41,615 bases of DNA from Verrucomicrobiales bacterium (GTDB lineage: Bacteria > Verrucomicrobiota > Verrucomicrobiia > Limisphaerales > J093), in assembly GCA_015075445.1 (NCBI GenBank), contig JABTUJ010000052.1, forward strand, positions 1 through 41,615, read 5' to 3'. Below, piece by piece: positions 8,784 through 17,362 of the stretch. Position numbers and translations under genes: made by a program. The notes beneath the pieces were generated by a model. The model was given only the letters and a program-made list of their open reading frames with translations. It made no database searches and was not told the DNA's origin. Each line of letters begins with the position of its first letter. The first letter of the stretch is position 1.

Positions 8784-10859
8784 ATGAACACTGCCCCCCT
8801 GAGACTGGCCCTGGTCACCTTCGCGACGCTGTCCGTGGGGACACCCCGAGCCGCTGACTCGTCGGTACCGTCCCCTAGTCCGGCACGCGCCCATTACGCC
8901 CGTCCGTTCGAGCCCTCCACCCGCCCGGCGTTTCTGGCGCTGCCTCCCGGCGCCATCGAACCGGCCGGCTGGCTGCGCGACTGGTGCCTCGCCGCCCGCG
9001 ACGGTTACACCGGCCACATGGACGAGTACGACGACGAATTCAAGCGGGCCTGGGCACCCGACCACCAGATGACCGGGGAACGACTCCGCTGGTACCAGGG
9101 CGCCTGGCCTTACGAAGGCGGCGGCTACTGGTTCGATGGCCTGGCCCGTCTCGGCTTCGCGCTGCACGACGACGACCTCATCGCGCAGGCCAGGCAACGC
9201 CTCCACGCCCTGGCCGATCGCATGAACACCCGCGGCCTGCTGTTCCTCTGGTGGCTGGACCGGGATCAACCTGAACACCGCCAGGCTGTCACCGCTGCAC
9301 TCGAGGGCTGGCCACTCTGGGCGTGTGGCCTCCTCGGCCGCGCCCTGACGGGCTTCTACGCCGGCTCCCGTGACCCACACATCCTCCAGGCGCTCGAGAT
9401 GGCCTACGGGCCGGATCCCGACAGCCTGCGCTGGATCACCGGCAACCTGTCGAATCCCTGGCCGGCGTTCGACACCTACTGCTGGTCAGGCAACCCGGGA
9501 GTCGCCGCCGCGCTTGATGCCCTGTTCCGGCAAGAGGACACGGCGCTCCTGCCCAGTCTGAAACGCTATCGTCGCGCGCCCGATCTCAGATCTGGCACCA
9601 CCGTGGACAACGCCCACGTGGTCGAGTTCCTCGAAAGCACGACTCCCTGGGCGGTGGGCTATCTCTGGACCGGGGACCGACGTTACCTGGAAGCCGCGGT
9701 GGGCTGGCACGACCTCCTCGAGCGAATCGCCATGCAACCCCACGGGGTGCCCACCGCGGACGAGTTCTACGGACCCACCGGCGCCTTCCGCGGCACCGAG
9801 ACCTGTGACGTGGCAGCCTACGTCTGGAGCCAGGTCTGCCTGCTGCAGGTGACCGGCGACGGCCGGATGGCCGACCGCCTCGAACGCGCGTTCTTCAACG
9901 CGGGACCCGCCACGGTCTCGCGCGACTTCAAAACGCACGTCTACTTCCAAAGCCCCAACCGCATCGTCAACCTGTCACCCGACTTCCCGCACGGACCCCG
10001 GGCCGGCGGGGGGGCCTACCAACCCAAGCACTCGCCCCTTTGCTGCACGGCGGCGCTGAACCGGATCCTGCCGTGGTACGTCACGCACATGTGGATGGCC
10101 ACCTACGACAACGGTCTGGCGGCCACCGCCTATGGACCTTGCCGAGTATCGGCGCTGGTGGCCGAACGCGTGCCCGTCGTCCTCACCTGCCAAACGGATT
10201 ATCCCTTCGACGACACGATCCAGATTGCTGTGCAACCGGAACGCGAAGCGGCCTTCCCCCTGAGCTTTCACATCCCCGCGTGGTGCCGGACACCCCGCCT
10301 GAGCGTGAACGGCGCCAGCCTGCCGGTGGAGCCGGACGGACGCGGCTTCGTGCGCGTGCTCCGGAACTGGAAGCGCGGCGATGTCCTGCGTCTGCAACTG
10401 CCGATGACCCCCCAACTCCACCAGGGACGAGACGCCGCCTCGGGTCCACCCTACGACCCGAACCATGGCGTGATGCCAGTGACGATCCCCGCGCAGCCTC
10501 GCACCCAGGGCGCGCCCTACGCCACGGTCTCGTACGGGCCGTTGCTCTTCGCGTTGGCCATCGCCGATACCACCGATCCCAACACGCCCGATCCCGCGGC
10601 GCGCTGGCAGTTCGCGCTGGATGTGCCGAACCCCGGTTTCACGGTCGAGCGTCACGCCATGCCAGCCCGCTGGAATTGGCCGCTGGAAGCCCCCCTCCAG
10701 GTGCATGCGAACGCCGTCGCAACCGCGTGGTCCCCGGACCCGAAGGCTCCCCGGTTGCCTGCCGGCCCGGTCGCGCGCTCCCGGCCGGCAGAAAGGGTGG
10801 CGCTCGTCCCGTACGGCTGCACCAAGTTCCGAATCTCGATGTTCCCTGTCGTCCCGTGA
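8784..10859 (+). CDS. Exported GH127-like glycosidase (DUF1680, beta-L-arabinofuranosidase family)
   Basis: 691 residues. Signal peptide MNTAPLRLALVTFATLS with a likely cut after AAD. The body is an alpha/alpha barrel of the DUF1680/GH127 type (WLRDWCLAARDGYTGHMDEY, GYWFDGLARLGFALHDDDL). In the characterised GH127 enzyme the zinc-bound active site is formed by a Glu, the Cys two residues after it, and a later Cys pair. Here Glu339 and Cys341 (ETC) and Cys420-Cys421 (LCC) occupy the same places, so the enzyme is probably active on arabinofuranosyl or related side chains in the periplasm or outside. The C-terminal beta-domain carries DTIQIAVQPEREAAFPL. A related 42-base stretch recurs as a scrap at 17363. 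Single gene with its own candidate promoter. Confidence 0.9.
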   Translation: MNTAPLRLALVTFATLSVGTPRAADSSVPSPSPARAHYARPFEPSTRPAFLALPPGAIEPAGWLRDWCLAARDGYTGHMDEYDDEFKRAWAPDHQMTGERLRWYQGAWPYEGGGYWFDGLARLGFALHDDDLIAQARQRLHALADRMNTRGLLFLWWLDRDQPEHRQAVTAALEGWPLWACGLLGRALTGFYAGSRDPHILQALEMAYGPDPDSLRWITGNLSNPWPAFDTYCWSGNPGVAAALDALFRQEDTALLPSLKRYRRAPDLRSGTTVDNAHVVEFLESTTPWAVGYLWTGDRRYLEAAVGWHDLLERIAMQPHGVPTADEFYGPTGAFRGTETCDVAAYVWSQVCLLQVTGDGRMADRLERAFFNAGPATVSRDFKTHVYFQSPNRIVNLSPDFPHGPRAGGGAYQPKHSPLCCTAALNRILPWYVTHMWMATYDNGLAATAYGPCRVSALVAERVPVVLTCQTDYPFDDTIQIAVQPEREAAFPLSFHIPAWCRTPRLSVNGASLPVEPDGRGFVRVLRNWKRGDVLRLQLPMTPQLHQGRDAASGPPYDPNHGVMPVTIPAQPRTQGAPYATVSYGPLLFALAIADTTDPNTPDPAARWQFALDVPNPGFTVERHAMPARWNWPLEAPLQVHANAVATAWSPDPKAPRLPAGPVARSRPAERVALVPYGCTKFRISMFPVVP

Positions 10860-11086
10860 GTTCAGGCCACCGCGATGCGCACGTGATGACGCCCCCTGGC
10901 CGCCGTGGGCCCCCGGACGGCGCTATTCGAACGCATCCAGACAGGCGCCGCCGAATCTCCTCTGGGCGGCCTTCGAGGTGTGCCGGGACCGCGGCTCCTT
11001 GGGCAAGACCGGCCGCACCGGCTCGCTCCCGTCGCGGCGGGGGACGGTCGTGCGCCGGCCGGACGCGGGGCGGCGGCTTCTGGTCG

Positions 11087-13441
11087 CTAGCGTTGGCGTC
11101 GGAATTCAACGACCGCGCCGTGTCCGCCGCCCGCCATCACCCGATGGATACGGAGGTCACTGATGTTCGTGGACACGGAGCGGCCCGGCAGCCAGACGCG
11201 GGCCACGCGGAGCGGGGCTAGATGCCGCAACAGGGTGGCGTCGTCCACCGTGCCGCGATCGTCCAAGGGGCCAGCGCCGGAGGCGGACTTCGCGGGGTCG
11301 GGCTGCTCGCCAATGTTGGCCAGGAACTCGAATCCCCTGGGCGCGGCCTCCCTATTGCTCGTGTTCACGTTACACCCGATGAGACCGCCGCGTGCCGGTG
11401 GTTGGGCCAGGTTGTGCCACACGTCATCGGCCGTCGTTCTCTGTTGGATCCAAAACTGGTTGTTCAGCGCCAGCACACTGGCGGCGTGGCCGTCGCCGCG
11501 CAGTTCGAACCGGCAACTCGCCTTGGTCTCCACCGGCATCAGGATGCAGGTGGCCAGGGTGAACACGCCGCGAAAGCCGTCGGCGGCCACCGTGGGCGCC
11601 GCGGGGGACGTGGCGTAGGAGAACCGGGTGGCATCGATGCTCAAGGTGCCCGCGTCAGCCAGGCGCAGACCATTCACCGAATCACTGCTGCGCTCGTGGT
11701 AGACGCCGCGCACGACCAGGCGTCCGCCCTGACGCACATCGTATTGGCCCGCCGCCGAACCCGTGGCGCCCGTGAAGATGCTGACTTGGTTCGTGGCTCC
11801 GGCCGCGGCGGGTCCCCCCAGCACCTCGATCCAACGCCCGCCGTTGCCGCTGCCTTGAAGGCAGCGCAGCAGCACGTCGGTGTGGTCGAGGCCGGTCAGC
11901 CGCAGGGCGGCCGCGTCGGTGCTCCCGCGGGCCGGGCCGTTGACGTTGAGTTGATCGGCCAGAACGCGACCGCCGGGCTGATCGCAGTGCTCCACGATAA
12001 GCGCCCGCGCCGGACCGGCGTGGATGTAGAAGTCCCGCAGGGTGGCGTGGCTCGGGCCGTCCAAACGCAACACCTCGCCCTCCTCCGGCCCCGTCCAATC
12101 GAGGCGAGTGCCCGTCTCCCCCGCGCTGTCACCCACCAGTTGCAGGTCGCAGCCGGCGGGGATGCGGAGCGTTCGGGCGATCGGGTAGCGCCCCATCGGC
12201 AGGTGGACGACGGGGCGCTGGCCCGCCAGTCCGGCGGCCTCGTCAATGGCTTGTTGAATCCTATCGGCGTCCGCACCGGCCGGGACCTCGAACACTCTCC
12301 GCGCGCGGTGCGGTGGCGTGGCCGGCAGCGTCGGGAGCCCGTCCGCAATCGCGCTCGCCGCAACGACCCTTTCCCCCGACCGCCGGAACCGTCCCCGCTC
12401 CTCCACGGCGTCGGTGCTGGAGTAGAGGTTGCCGACGAGCGTCTGGTCCCCCCACGTCATCCGCACCCCGCGCGCCGCCCCCGTCAGGCGGAACTGATTG
12501 TCCAGGACCAGATAAGGCCCGGCATTGTCGAGGATAACCGCCCAATCGCCGGTCGGATCGAGCACCCGGTTGCCGGTGAGACTGACCGGCGAACCCCAGG
12601 TGTGACCCGTGCCGAAATCGAAGAAGCAGCGGGAGCCGACGCTGGTGTTGTTGACGACGGAAAACGCCATGAGGTTGATGCTGCTCAAGTCCGCCACGCG
12701 CGAGCGGAGGAAGAGCGATTCCCAGACGTGCCAGTTGCCCATGACGTTGTGGACACCCCGCTCGCAATCCTCGAACCGGCCATACCACACCCAGATGTCC
12801 ATCGAGTTCCAGTTCACCGTCTGAATGCCCGTTCCACAGCGCACGAACTGGCAGCGCAGCACGGCATTCTCCGCCTGCCCGGCGGTTTGCGGTCCGCCGA
12901 AGACCAAGCCGTTGGTGGCGTCGCGGAAGACGAGGTCGCTGGATTCGTTGTAGGTCGAGAAGGCCGGCCCGTACACCAACGCGGCCTCGGCGCGGCCGGC
13001 CCCGTCAAAAGTCAGTCGCGAGATTTTGGAGTACCATGCGTCCCATTGGAACATCGTGCCGCCGGGGCTTCCGTCCCAGCGGAGCACCGTACGCGCGGGG
13101 TCCTCCCCGATGACCGCGACGCCCTGACAATCGGTGTGCGCGCGCCGGACGGTCTTGAGCGTCCCGGTCAGGCGATACGTGCCGGCCGGAAGATACAACA
13201 CGCAGGCATTGGTGTGGGCGGTGAGTTCATCCAACCCGCGCTGGAGGGCGGACGTGTCGTCGGTCTCGCCGTCGCCGCGCGCGCCGTAATCGCGCCGCGC
13301 ATCCCGCCAGCTTGGGAACGGGCCGGTGAACTCCTCCTCGCGGGCGGTGGCTCCTGGCGCTCCAAGGCAAAGGAGCACCAGCAGGACCAGGCCTTTGCCC
13401 AAGAAGGACCCACGATTCCAGCGATCGGCAGGTGTTTGCAT
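11087..13441 (-). CDS. Exported double right-handed beta-helix, pectate-lyase-superfamily protein
   Basis: 784 residues from the ATG at 13441, which gives a clean signal peptide (GKGLVLLVLLCLGAPGATA). An upstream ATG at 13492 adds 17 residues and is also possible. The first module (about 35-390) starts DARRDYGARGDGETDDTSAL, the standard N-terminus of Pectate_lyase_3 proteins, followed by beta-helix rungs. The second (about 400-640) restarts with ADRIQQAIDEAAGLAGQRPV and LPMGRYPIARTLRIPAG, so two lyase-like helices are in tandem. The C-terminal 150 residues are beta-rich and unidentified. The substrate is presumably a pectin-like or other acidic polysaccharide, but catalytic residues cannot be assigned by eye. 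It is convergent with the GH127 gene. Confidence 0.82.
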   Translation of the reverse strand: MQTPADRWNRGSFLGKGLVLLVLLCLGAPGATAREEEFTGPFPSWRDARRDYGARGDGETDDTSALQRGLDELTAHTNACVLYLPAGTYRLTGTLKTVRRAHTDCQGVAVIGEDPARTVLRWDGSPGGTMFQWDAWYSKISRLTFDGAGRAEAALVYGPAFSTYNESSDLVFRDATNGLVFGGPQTAGQAENAVLRCQFVRCGTGIQTVNWNSMDIWVWYGRFEDCERGVHNVMGNWHVWESLFLRSRVADLSSINLMAFSVVNNTSVGSRCFFDFGTGHTWGSPVSLTGNRVLDPTGDWAVILDNAGPYLVLDNQFRLTGAARGVRMTWGDQTLVGNLYSSTDAVEERGRFRRSGERVVAASAIADGLPTLPATPPHRARRVFEVPAGADADRIQQAIDEAAGLAGQRPVVHLPMGRYPIARTLRIPAGCDLQLVGDSAGETGTRLDWTGPEEGEVLRLDGPSHATLRDFYIHAGPARALIVEHCDQPGGRVLADQLNVNGPARGSTDAAALRLTGLDHTDVLLRCLQGSGNGGRWIEVLGGPAAAGATNQVSIFTGATGSAAGQYDVRQGGRLVVRGVYHERSSDSVNGLRLADAGTLSIDATRFSYATSPAAPTVAADGFRGVFTLATCILMPVETKASCRFELRGDGHAASVLALNNQFWIQQRTTADDVWHNLAQPPARGGLIGCNVNTSNREAAPRGFEFLANIGEQPDPAKSASGAGPLDDRGTVDDATLLRHLAPLRVARVWLPGRSVSTNISDLRIHRVMAGGGHGAVVEFRRQR

Positions 13442-13620
13442 AGGTTGACTCGGCACGACGGACCGCCGCCGTTTTGCGGAGGATGATCCCATTTCCCATC
13501 GCCCTTGATCAACTCGGTTCCCTGAGCGAAGCTGTCGCCAGCGTCATCAGGCTCCCCTGGTCGATCCTGATGCATGCGCCGGCTCCACCCGATCTTCCTT
13601 CCCAACCTGCCTGAGAACAC

Positions 13621-13802
13621 CCCTTCATTGCTGGCTCGCGCTGAGCCTCACTCCCGCCCTGTTGGCCGCCGACGCCCCGCCCGAGGGCGCCCGCCCCGCC
13701 GACCCTCTTCCACCCCACATCCGCCAGGTGACCTGGTTCGGTGAACGCGCCGACTGGTCGCTGTGCGCCAGGGCCAGCGATGCACGCATCACACGCGAAT
13801 GA
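13621..13802 (+). pseudogene. 5' remnant of an exported beta-propeller (PD40-type) protein
   Basis: The frame encodes a signal-peptide-like WLALSLTPALLAADAPP and then PHIRQVTWFGERADWS, which I recognise as the start of verrucomicrobial exported PD40/TolB-like proteins (normally continuing with ADWSHDGKR). Homology stops after ADWS and the frame closes at the TGA at 13800-13802. No ATG is visible in frame; a start was probably lost or is non-standard. One base separates this stop from the ATG of the next fragment (13804). Confidence 0.45.
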
Positions 13803-13803
13803 C

Positions 13804-14043
13804 ATGAACAGCGATGCCAAACCACTGGCAGGTCAGCGCATCGGCGTGTTCGGACGCGGCGGCAGCGGCAAGAGCACCTGTGTGGTCATGCTGGCCCGGG
13901 CGCTGGCCCGGGCCGGTTACGCGGTCTGCGTGGTGGACGCGGATTCGACCAATGAAGGTCTGGCGCAAGCGCTCGGCGCGGCGGTTGAGGCACCGACGAC
14001 CCTCGCCTCGCGAACTGAGGGACACCCGAACGCAAGGCCATGA
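13804..14043 (+). pseudogene. Truncated MinD/CooC-like P-loop ATPase
   Basis: 79 residues. The first 55 are the N-terminus of a SIMIBI-class (MinD/CooC/ArsA-like) ATPase: RIGVFGRGGSGKST is the deviant P-loop and VCVVDADSTNEGLAQALG the switch region. Full proteins of this type are about 250-300 residues; here the frame ends with an unrelated tail (RTEGHPNARP), lacking the remaining nucleotide-binding motifs. Its TGA overlaps the next gene's start (ATGATG at 14040-14045), so the fragment may still be translated. Such ATPases usually serve metal-cluster insertion or Fe-S proteins, which fits the NifX-, Mrp- and radical SAM-like sequences within 3.5 kb. Confidence 0.65.
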
Positions 14044-15746
14044 TGCGCCGATCTCCACCAGGCATCTCCGTCGGCCGAGTGCGCGCGAACCCTCCGCGGC
14101 TGCCTCACGTCTTCGGCCCCGTGCCTTCACGCCGGCTGGGCCGGTCGCTCGGCGTGGACCTGGTCCCCTTCAAGACGTGCAGCTACGACTGCATCTACTG
14201 CCAGTTGGGCCGCACTACCTGCAAGACCATCGAGCGCAGAGAATGGGTGCCGACGGAAGCGGTATTGGAAGAACTCAAGCGGAAGCTCGACACTCGCCCG
14301 GACTACATCACGCTAAGCGGTTCCGGCGAACCGACGCTTCACTCACGCCTCGGTGAGATCATCGAACGCATCCACACCCTGACCGACGTGCCTGTCGCGG
14401 TGCTCACGAACGGCTCCCTGCTCTGGCAGAAGGAAGTGCGGCAGGAGATCGCGTTGGCGGAGGTCGTGTTGCCCTCGCTCGATGCCCCGGATCCGGAGCG
14501 GTTCGAGTTCGTCAACCGCCCGGTCCCGGAGATCACTTTCGAACGGCTGTTCGAGGGGCTGGAGGCGTTGCGCCGCGAGTTCAAGGGGAAGTACTGGCTC
14601 GAGGTCATGCTGCTCCATGGCTACACCAGCCTGCCGCCTCAAATCCGACAGTTGGCTGCCCTGGTGCGGCGCATCCGGCCCGACAAAGTCCAGTTGAACA
14701 CGGCCGTGCGTCCGCCGGCGGAAGCGTACGCGATGGCGGTACCACCGGAACGTCTGCGGGAGTTGGCGCGGGAGTTCCAACCGCGGGCCGAGGTCATCGC
14801 GGAGTACCGGGGTCGCGCCACCACGGCGCAGTCGCAGGCTTCCGAAGAGGCCATCCTCGTCCTCTTGCGTCGTCGCCCCTGCACCGAGCACGATCTGGCG
14901 CACGGCCTGGCGATGCGACCCATCGAGGTGGCCAAACACCTGGCGCTCCTGGAGAGCAAGGGCCAGGCGGCCAGTCAGCGTCGCGGACTCGTTTACTACC
15001 GGCGCTGCGGTAGCGTCAGAGGCCATGAAGACCATCGCGCGATCGGTGGAATGAGCTGGGAATCCACCGCGGTGTACTACCGGCTGATCAACGAGGCGGT
15101 GAAGGCGCGGTTGGGCGGATTGCATTCCGCGCCGTGCGTCCTTTACTCGGTGGACTTCGCGGTGGTCGAGGAGCACCAGCGGCAGGGGCGGTGGCAGGAG
15201 GCGGAACGCTTCCTGGTGAACGCGGCGCAAAGCGTCGAGCGGGCGGGGGCGGAGTTCCTGCTCATCTGCACGAACACCATGCACAAGGTGGCGGAGGCTG
15301 TGCAGGCGGGGATTGGGATCCCCCTGTTGCACATCGCCGACGCCACGGCGGCCGCCATCCAGCGAGCCGGAGTCCGGCAGGTGGGACTGCTGGGCACGCG
15401 GTTTACCATGGAGGAGGAGTTCTATCGCGGGCGGCTGACGGAGCGGCACGGGTTGCCGGTGCTGATTCCGAACCCGGAGGATCGCGCGGCGGTGCATCGC
15501 ATCATCTACGAGGAGCTGTGCCTGGGCACGGTCCGTCCCGACTCGAAGGTGCAGATGGCAACGATGATGAGCCGGTTGGTCGAAGCGGGCGCGGAGGGAA
15601 TCGTGCTCGGGTGCACCGAACTCGACCTCTTGGTCCAGGGAGAGGACTGCTGCGTGCCGCTGTTTGACACGACGCGGGAACACGCGCTCGAGGCGGTGGA
15701 ACTGGCCTTGAAACCAGGGCCCGACCGGGGTGTCGTGACTCGCTGA
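14040..15746 (+). CDS. Radical SAM protein fused by frameshift to an aspartate/glutamate racemase
   Basis: 568 residues in one frame. Residues about 25-325 are a radical SAM protein: FGPVPSRRLGRSLGVDLVPF, then CSYDCIYC (Cys47, 51, 54 bind the 4Fe-4S cluster), the SGSGEPTLH glycine motif, and a C-terminal winged-helix-like part (EEAILVLLRRRPCTEHDLA). Residues about 336-560 are an Asp/Glu racemase (IGGMSWESTAVYYRLINEAV), with candidate catalytic cysteines Cys410 (LLICTNTMH) and Cys525 (VLGCTELD). The racemase's own start is still readable in another frame: ATGAAGACCATC at 15025. Adding one G near 15036 restores MKTIGAIGGMSW. The fusion is therefore best explained by a 1-base deletion (or a sequencing error). 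The radical SAM gene has also lost its own stop. Confidence 0.85.
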   Translation: MMRRSPPGISVGRVRANPPRLPHVFGPVPSRRLGRSLGVDLVPFKTCSYDCIYCQLGRTTCKTIERREWVPTEAVLEELKRKLDTRPDYITLSGSGEPTLHSRLGEIIERIHTLTDVPVAVLTNGSLLWQKEVRQEIALAEVVLPSLDAPDPERFEFVNRPVPEITFERLFEGLEALRREFKGKYWLEVMLLHGYTSLPPQIRQLAALVRRIRPDKVQLNTAVRPPAEAYAMAVPPERLRELAREFQPRAEVIAEYRGRATTAQSQASEEAILVLLRRRPCTEHDLAHGLAMRPIEVAKHLALLESKGQAASQRRGLVYYRRCGSVRGHEDHRAIGGMSWESTAVYYRLINEAVKARLGGLHSAPCVLYSVDFAVVEEHQRQGRWQEAERFLVNAAQSVERAGAEFLLICTNTMHKVAEAVQAGIGIPLLHIADATAAAIQRAGVRQVGLLGTRFTMEEEFYRGRLTERHGLPVLIPNPEDRAAVHRIIYEELCLGTVRPDSKVQMATMMSRLVEAGAEGIVLGCTELDLLVQGEDCCVPLFDTTREHALEAVELALKPGPDRGVVTR

Positions 15747-15877
15747 CATTAGCGAAGCCCTCGCATCCTGCAACACGGGGCCGCCGGGAGCGTTGCAGTT
15801 TCCGAGGTCCCAGCGCCGTGGAGGAGTTGATCCCGCCTAAAAACGGCCCGCGGCTTAGCCAGTTGCCGCCGGATGCG

Positions 15878-16125
15878 GAAACCGCCAGGACTGGCACGGC
15901 CTGTGCGACACCAAGCATGTGCTGTCGGTTGCAGGCCGGGTGTTCCGGTTGACAACCGGCAGCACGACAAGCCACAGCCACGAAAGGACCGACGGCGTGA
16001 TGTCGCCGGAGGAGCTGAGCGTGCACTTGCGCGGCGTGCTGGCGGACTATGCGGACCCGGTTGCGCAAGGCCATCCGGTGCAACGGGCGCGCGCGTCTAA
16101 CGCGCGGCCCAGTCCGGCACGGTGA
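15878..16125 (+). pseudogene. Possible gene remnant of unknown family
   Basis: A frame reading DWHGLCDTKHVLSVAGRVFR and later GVMSPEELSVHLRGVLADYA looks protein-like but has no start and runs head-on into the 3' end of the TrmO-like gene (overlap 16097-16125). A small ORF from the ATG at 15919 encodes 68 residues of the same frame. I do not recognise a family, and it may be another scrap in an eroded stretch. The remainder of 15747-15877 shows nothing. Confidence 0.2.
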
Positions 16126-16630
16126 CCCGCTCAACCGGGGTGTCGCCGCCGGGGATGTACGGCTTGATGTCAATGACGGGCGTCTGATCGAAGGCATCGA
16201 TGCCGGCGAGCTCGAGGACGTTCTCCTGGATAGCGACCACCCGGCACAGGCTCAAGGCGACCAGGTTCGGACGGCGGGGCGAGCGGGTGGCGAAGACGCC
16301 GGTCAGGGGGTTTTGCGGGTTGCCGCGCGGGTGGACGCGCAAGGTCGCGCGTTGCTCCGGCGTGTCGTTCTGGTCAAACCAATAGAAGACCCAGATGTGC
16401 GACCACGCTTCCAGGCCCAGCAGGCCTTCTTGGTGGCGCGGCTCGAGCCGGAGGAAGGTTCGTCCGGCCTCGCGCTGGATGTGCCCGAGGGGAACGACCG
16501 TGAATTGATGGGGGGGTGTTGCAGGTTTCACTGCCGGAGTTTGGGGGTTGCCACCGGTCGCGGCGATCGCTGTCGCCACCAACACGCCGAGGAGCAGAAG
16601 CAGGGATTGCATAAGTCGGTTTCCGACCAT
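16097..16630 (-). CDS. Exported TrmO/TsaA-like protein (YaeB family)
   Basis: 177 residues from the ATG at 16630, or 171 from the ATG at 16612; both put a strong signal peptide (MQSLLLLLGVLVATAIAATG) first. The rest is a complete TrmO-type domain: FTVVPLGHIQRE, LEAWSHIWVFYWFDQND, RVHPRGNPQNPLTGVFATRS, RPNLVALSLCRVV, and the typical ending DAFDQTPVIDIKPYIP. TrmO proteins methylate N6 of threonylcarbamoyl-adenosine-37 in tRNA with S-adenosylmethionine and are cytoplasmic. A signal peptide is unexpected and suggests either a different extracytoplasmic substrate or a fold re-used for binding. Longer in-frame starts upstream give no recognisable sequence. Confidence 0.8.
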   Translation of the reverse strand: MVGNRLMQSLLLLLGVLVATAIAATGGNPQTPAVKPATPPHQFTVVPLGHIQREAGRTFLRLEPRHQEGLLGLEAWSHIWVFYWFDQNDTPEQRATLRVHPRGNPQNPLTGVFATRSPRRPNLVALSLCRVVAIQENVLELAGIDAFDQTPVIDIKPYIPGGDTPVERVTVPDWAAR

Positions 16631-16900
16631 GGGCTGGCCGGCCCTACGATTGGCAGCACACGCCATTCCGGGCAAGGCGTCCCGTTCGCGGGGATGCCGT
16701 TGCCCTCGCCCCACCCGCAGCGCCCGGTTTACGGCGAAGCGGCTTTTCGCCATACCGGCCCTCAAGGACTGTCGCATTTCGCAACGCGGCCAGGCGCTGG
16801 GCTCACAGAGAACTGCCTGATCGAGGCTGAAAACAGGCAGGAACGGGCGCTTTGGCCCTGCCATCCGCCGGTTGGCACGCTTGGTGCCCTTGCGCGGTCT

Positions 16901-17227
16901 GTGGGAATCGCGATCCCGATCTGGCAACATCGCGTCTCGCCCGTGCTCGATGCGGCGTCGCGCCTGTTGTTGGTCACGTACCGACGCGGTCGGAAGGCGG
17001 AGCGGACGGAGTTGGGGCTCTGCCCACTGCCGGTTGAGGACCTGGCACGTCGGGTCGCGGAACAGCAGGTATACGTGGTGCTCTGTGAGGCGTTATCCTT
17101 TGCGATGGCGGGGTGCACCGTCGGGTTGCTGGACATTGACATCCACGGCTCTCGCCTTCGCAGCGATCGTGCGCCCCATGCTTTCTCGGCTTTCCGAAGG
17201 TCAAGAACACCCTACGCAACACGCAAC
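16901..17227 (+). pseudogene. Chimaeric relic: NifX-like N-terminus joined to an Mrp-like segment
   Basis: From a GTG at 16901 the frame reads GIAIPIWQHRVSPVLDAASR, then VEDLARRVAEQQVYVVLCEA. This matches the dinitrogenase iron-molybdenum cofactor (NifX/NifB-like) family to about its middle, where the consensus is LICGALS. At LCEALS the sequence changes in frame to SFAMAGCTVGLLDIDIHG, which is the region after the P-loop of Mrp/NBP35 ATPases (consensus GLLDVDIHGPS). The Mrp P-loop and everything C-terminal are absent. The frame then runs on into the ferritin-like scrap. Both donor families handle Fe-S or metal clusters. This looks like a deletion fusion inside a former gene cluster. Confidence 0.6.
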
Positions 17228-17362
17228 ATGAACCGAGACCCATTGATCCAAGGATTGAACGAAGACCTGGCTGCCGAACCAGGCACGGTCATCCGCTATA
17301 CCGACCAAGCCGCGAAATGCTATGGCCTGCTGGCGGCGGAACTGCGCGAACTCCTGAAGAGG
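17228..17362 (+). pseudogene. 5' remnant of a ferritin-like (bacterioferritin-type) gene
   Basis: Starting at the ATG 17228: DPLIQGLNEDLAAEPGTVIR, then YTDQAAKCYG and LLAAELRELLKR. This fits the first helix and a half of ferritin-like proteins common in Verrucomicrobia (typically LNEDLAxELGTVIRYTYQA). After LLKR the family would continue with an E-x-x-H metal ligand set, but the sequence switches to a piece of a GH127-type gene. The frame is continuous with the preceding NifX/Mrp relic. Confidence 0.55.

Noticed and set aside
11222..13486. 754-codon open frame on the plus strand opposite the pectate-lyase-like gene
   Set aside because: It mirrors the codon structure of the real minus-strand gene, has low-complexity Arg/Gly/Val-rich content and no family motif. 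The same holds for the long frames at 25249-27513, 30496-32280 and 136-1536.
16049..16900. Long plus-strand frame across the TrmO-like gene, leading into the NifX-like relic
   Set aside because: The part before 16901 is the shadow of the minus-strand TrmO-like gene and its upstream region. Only the part from GTG 16901 resembles a protein family.
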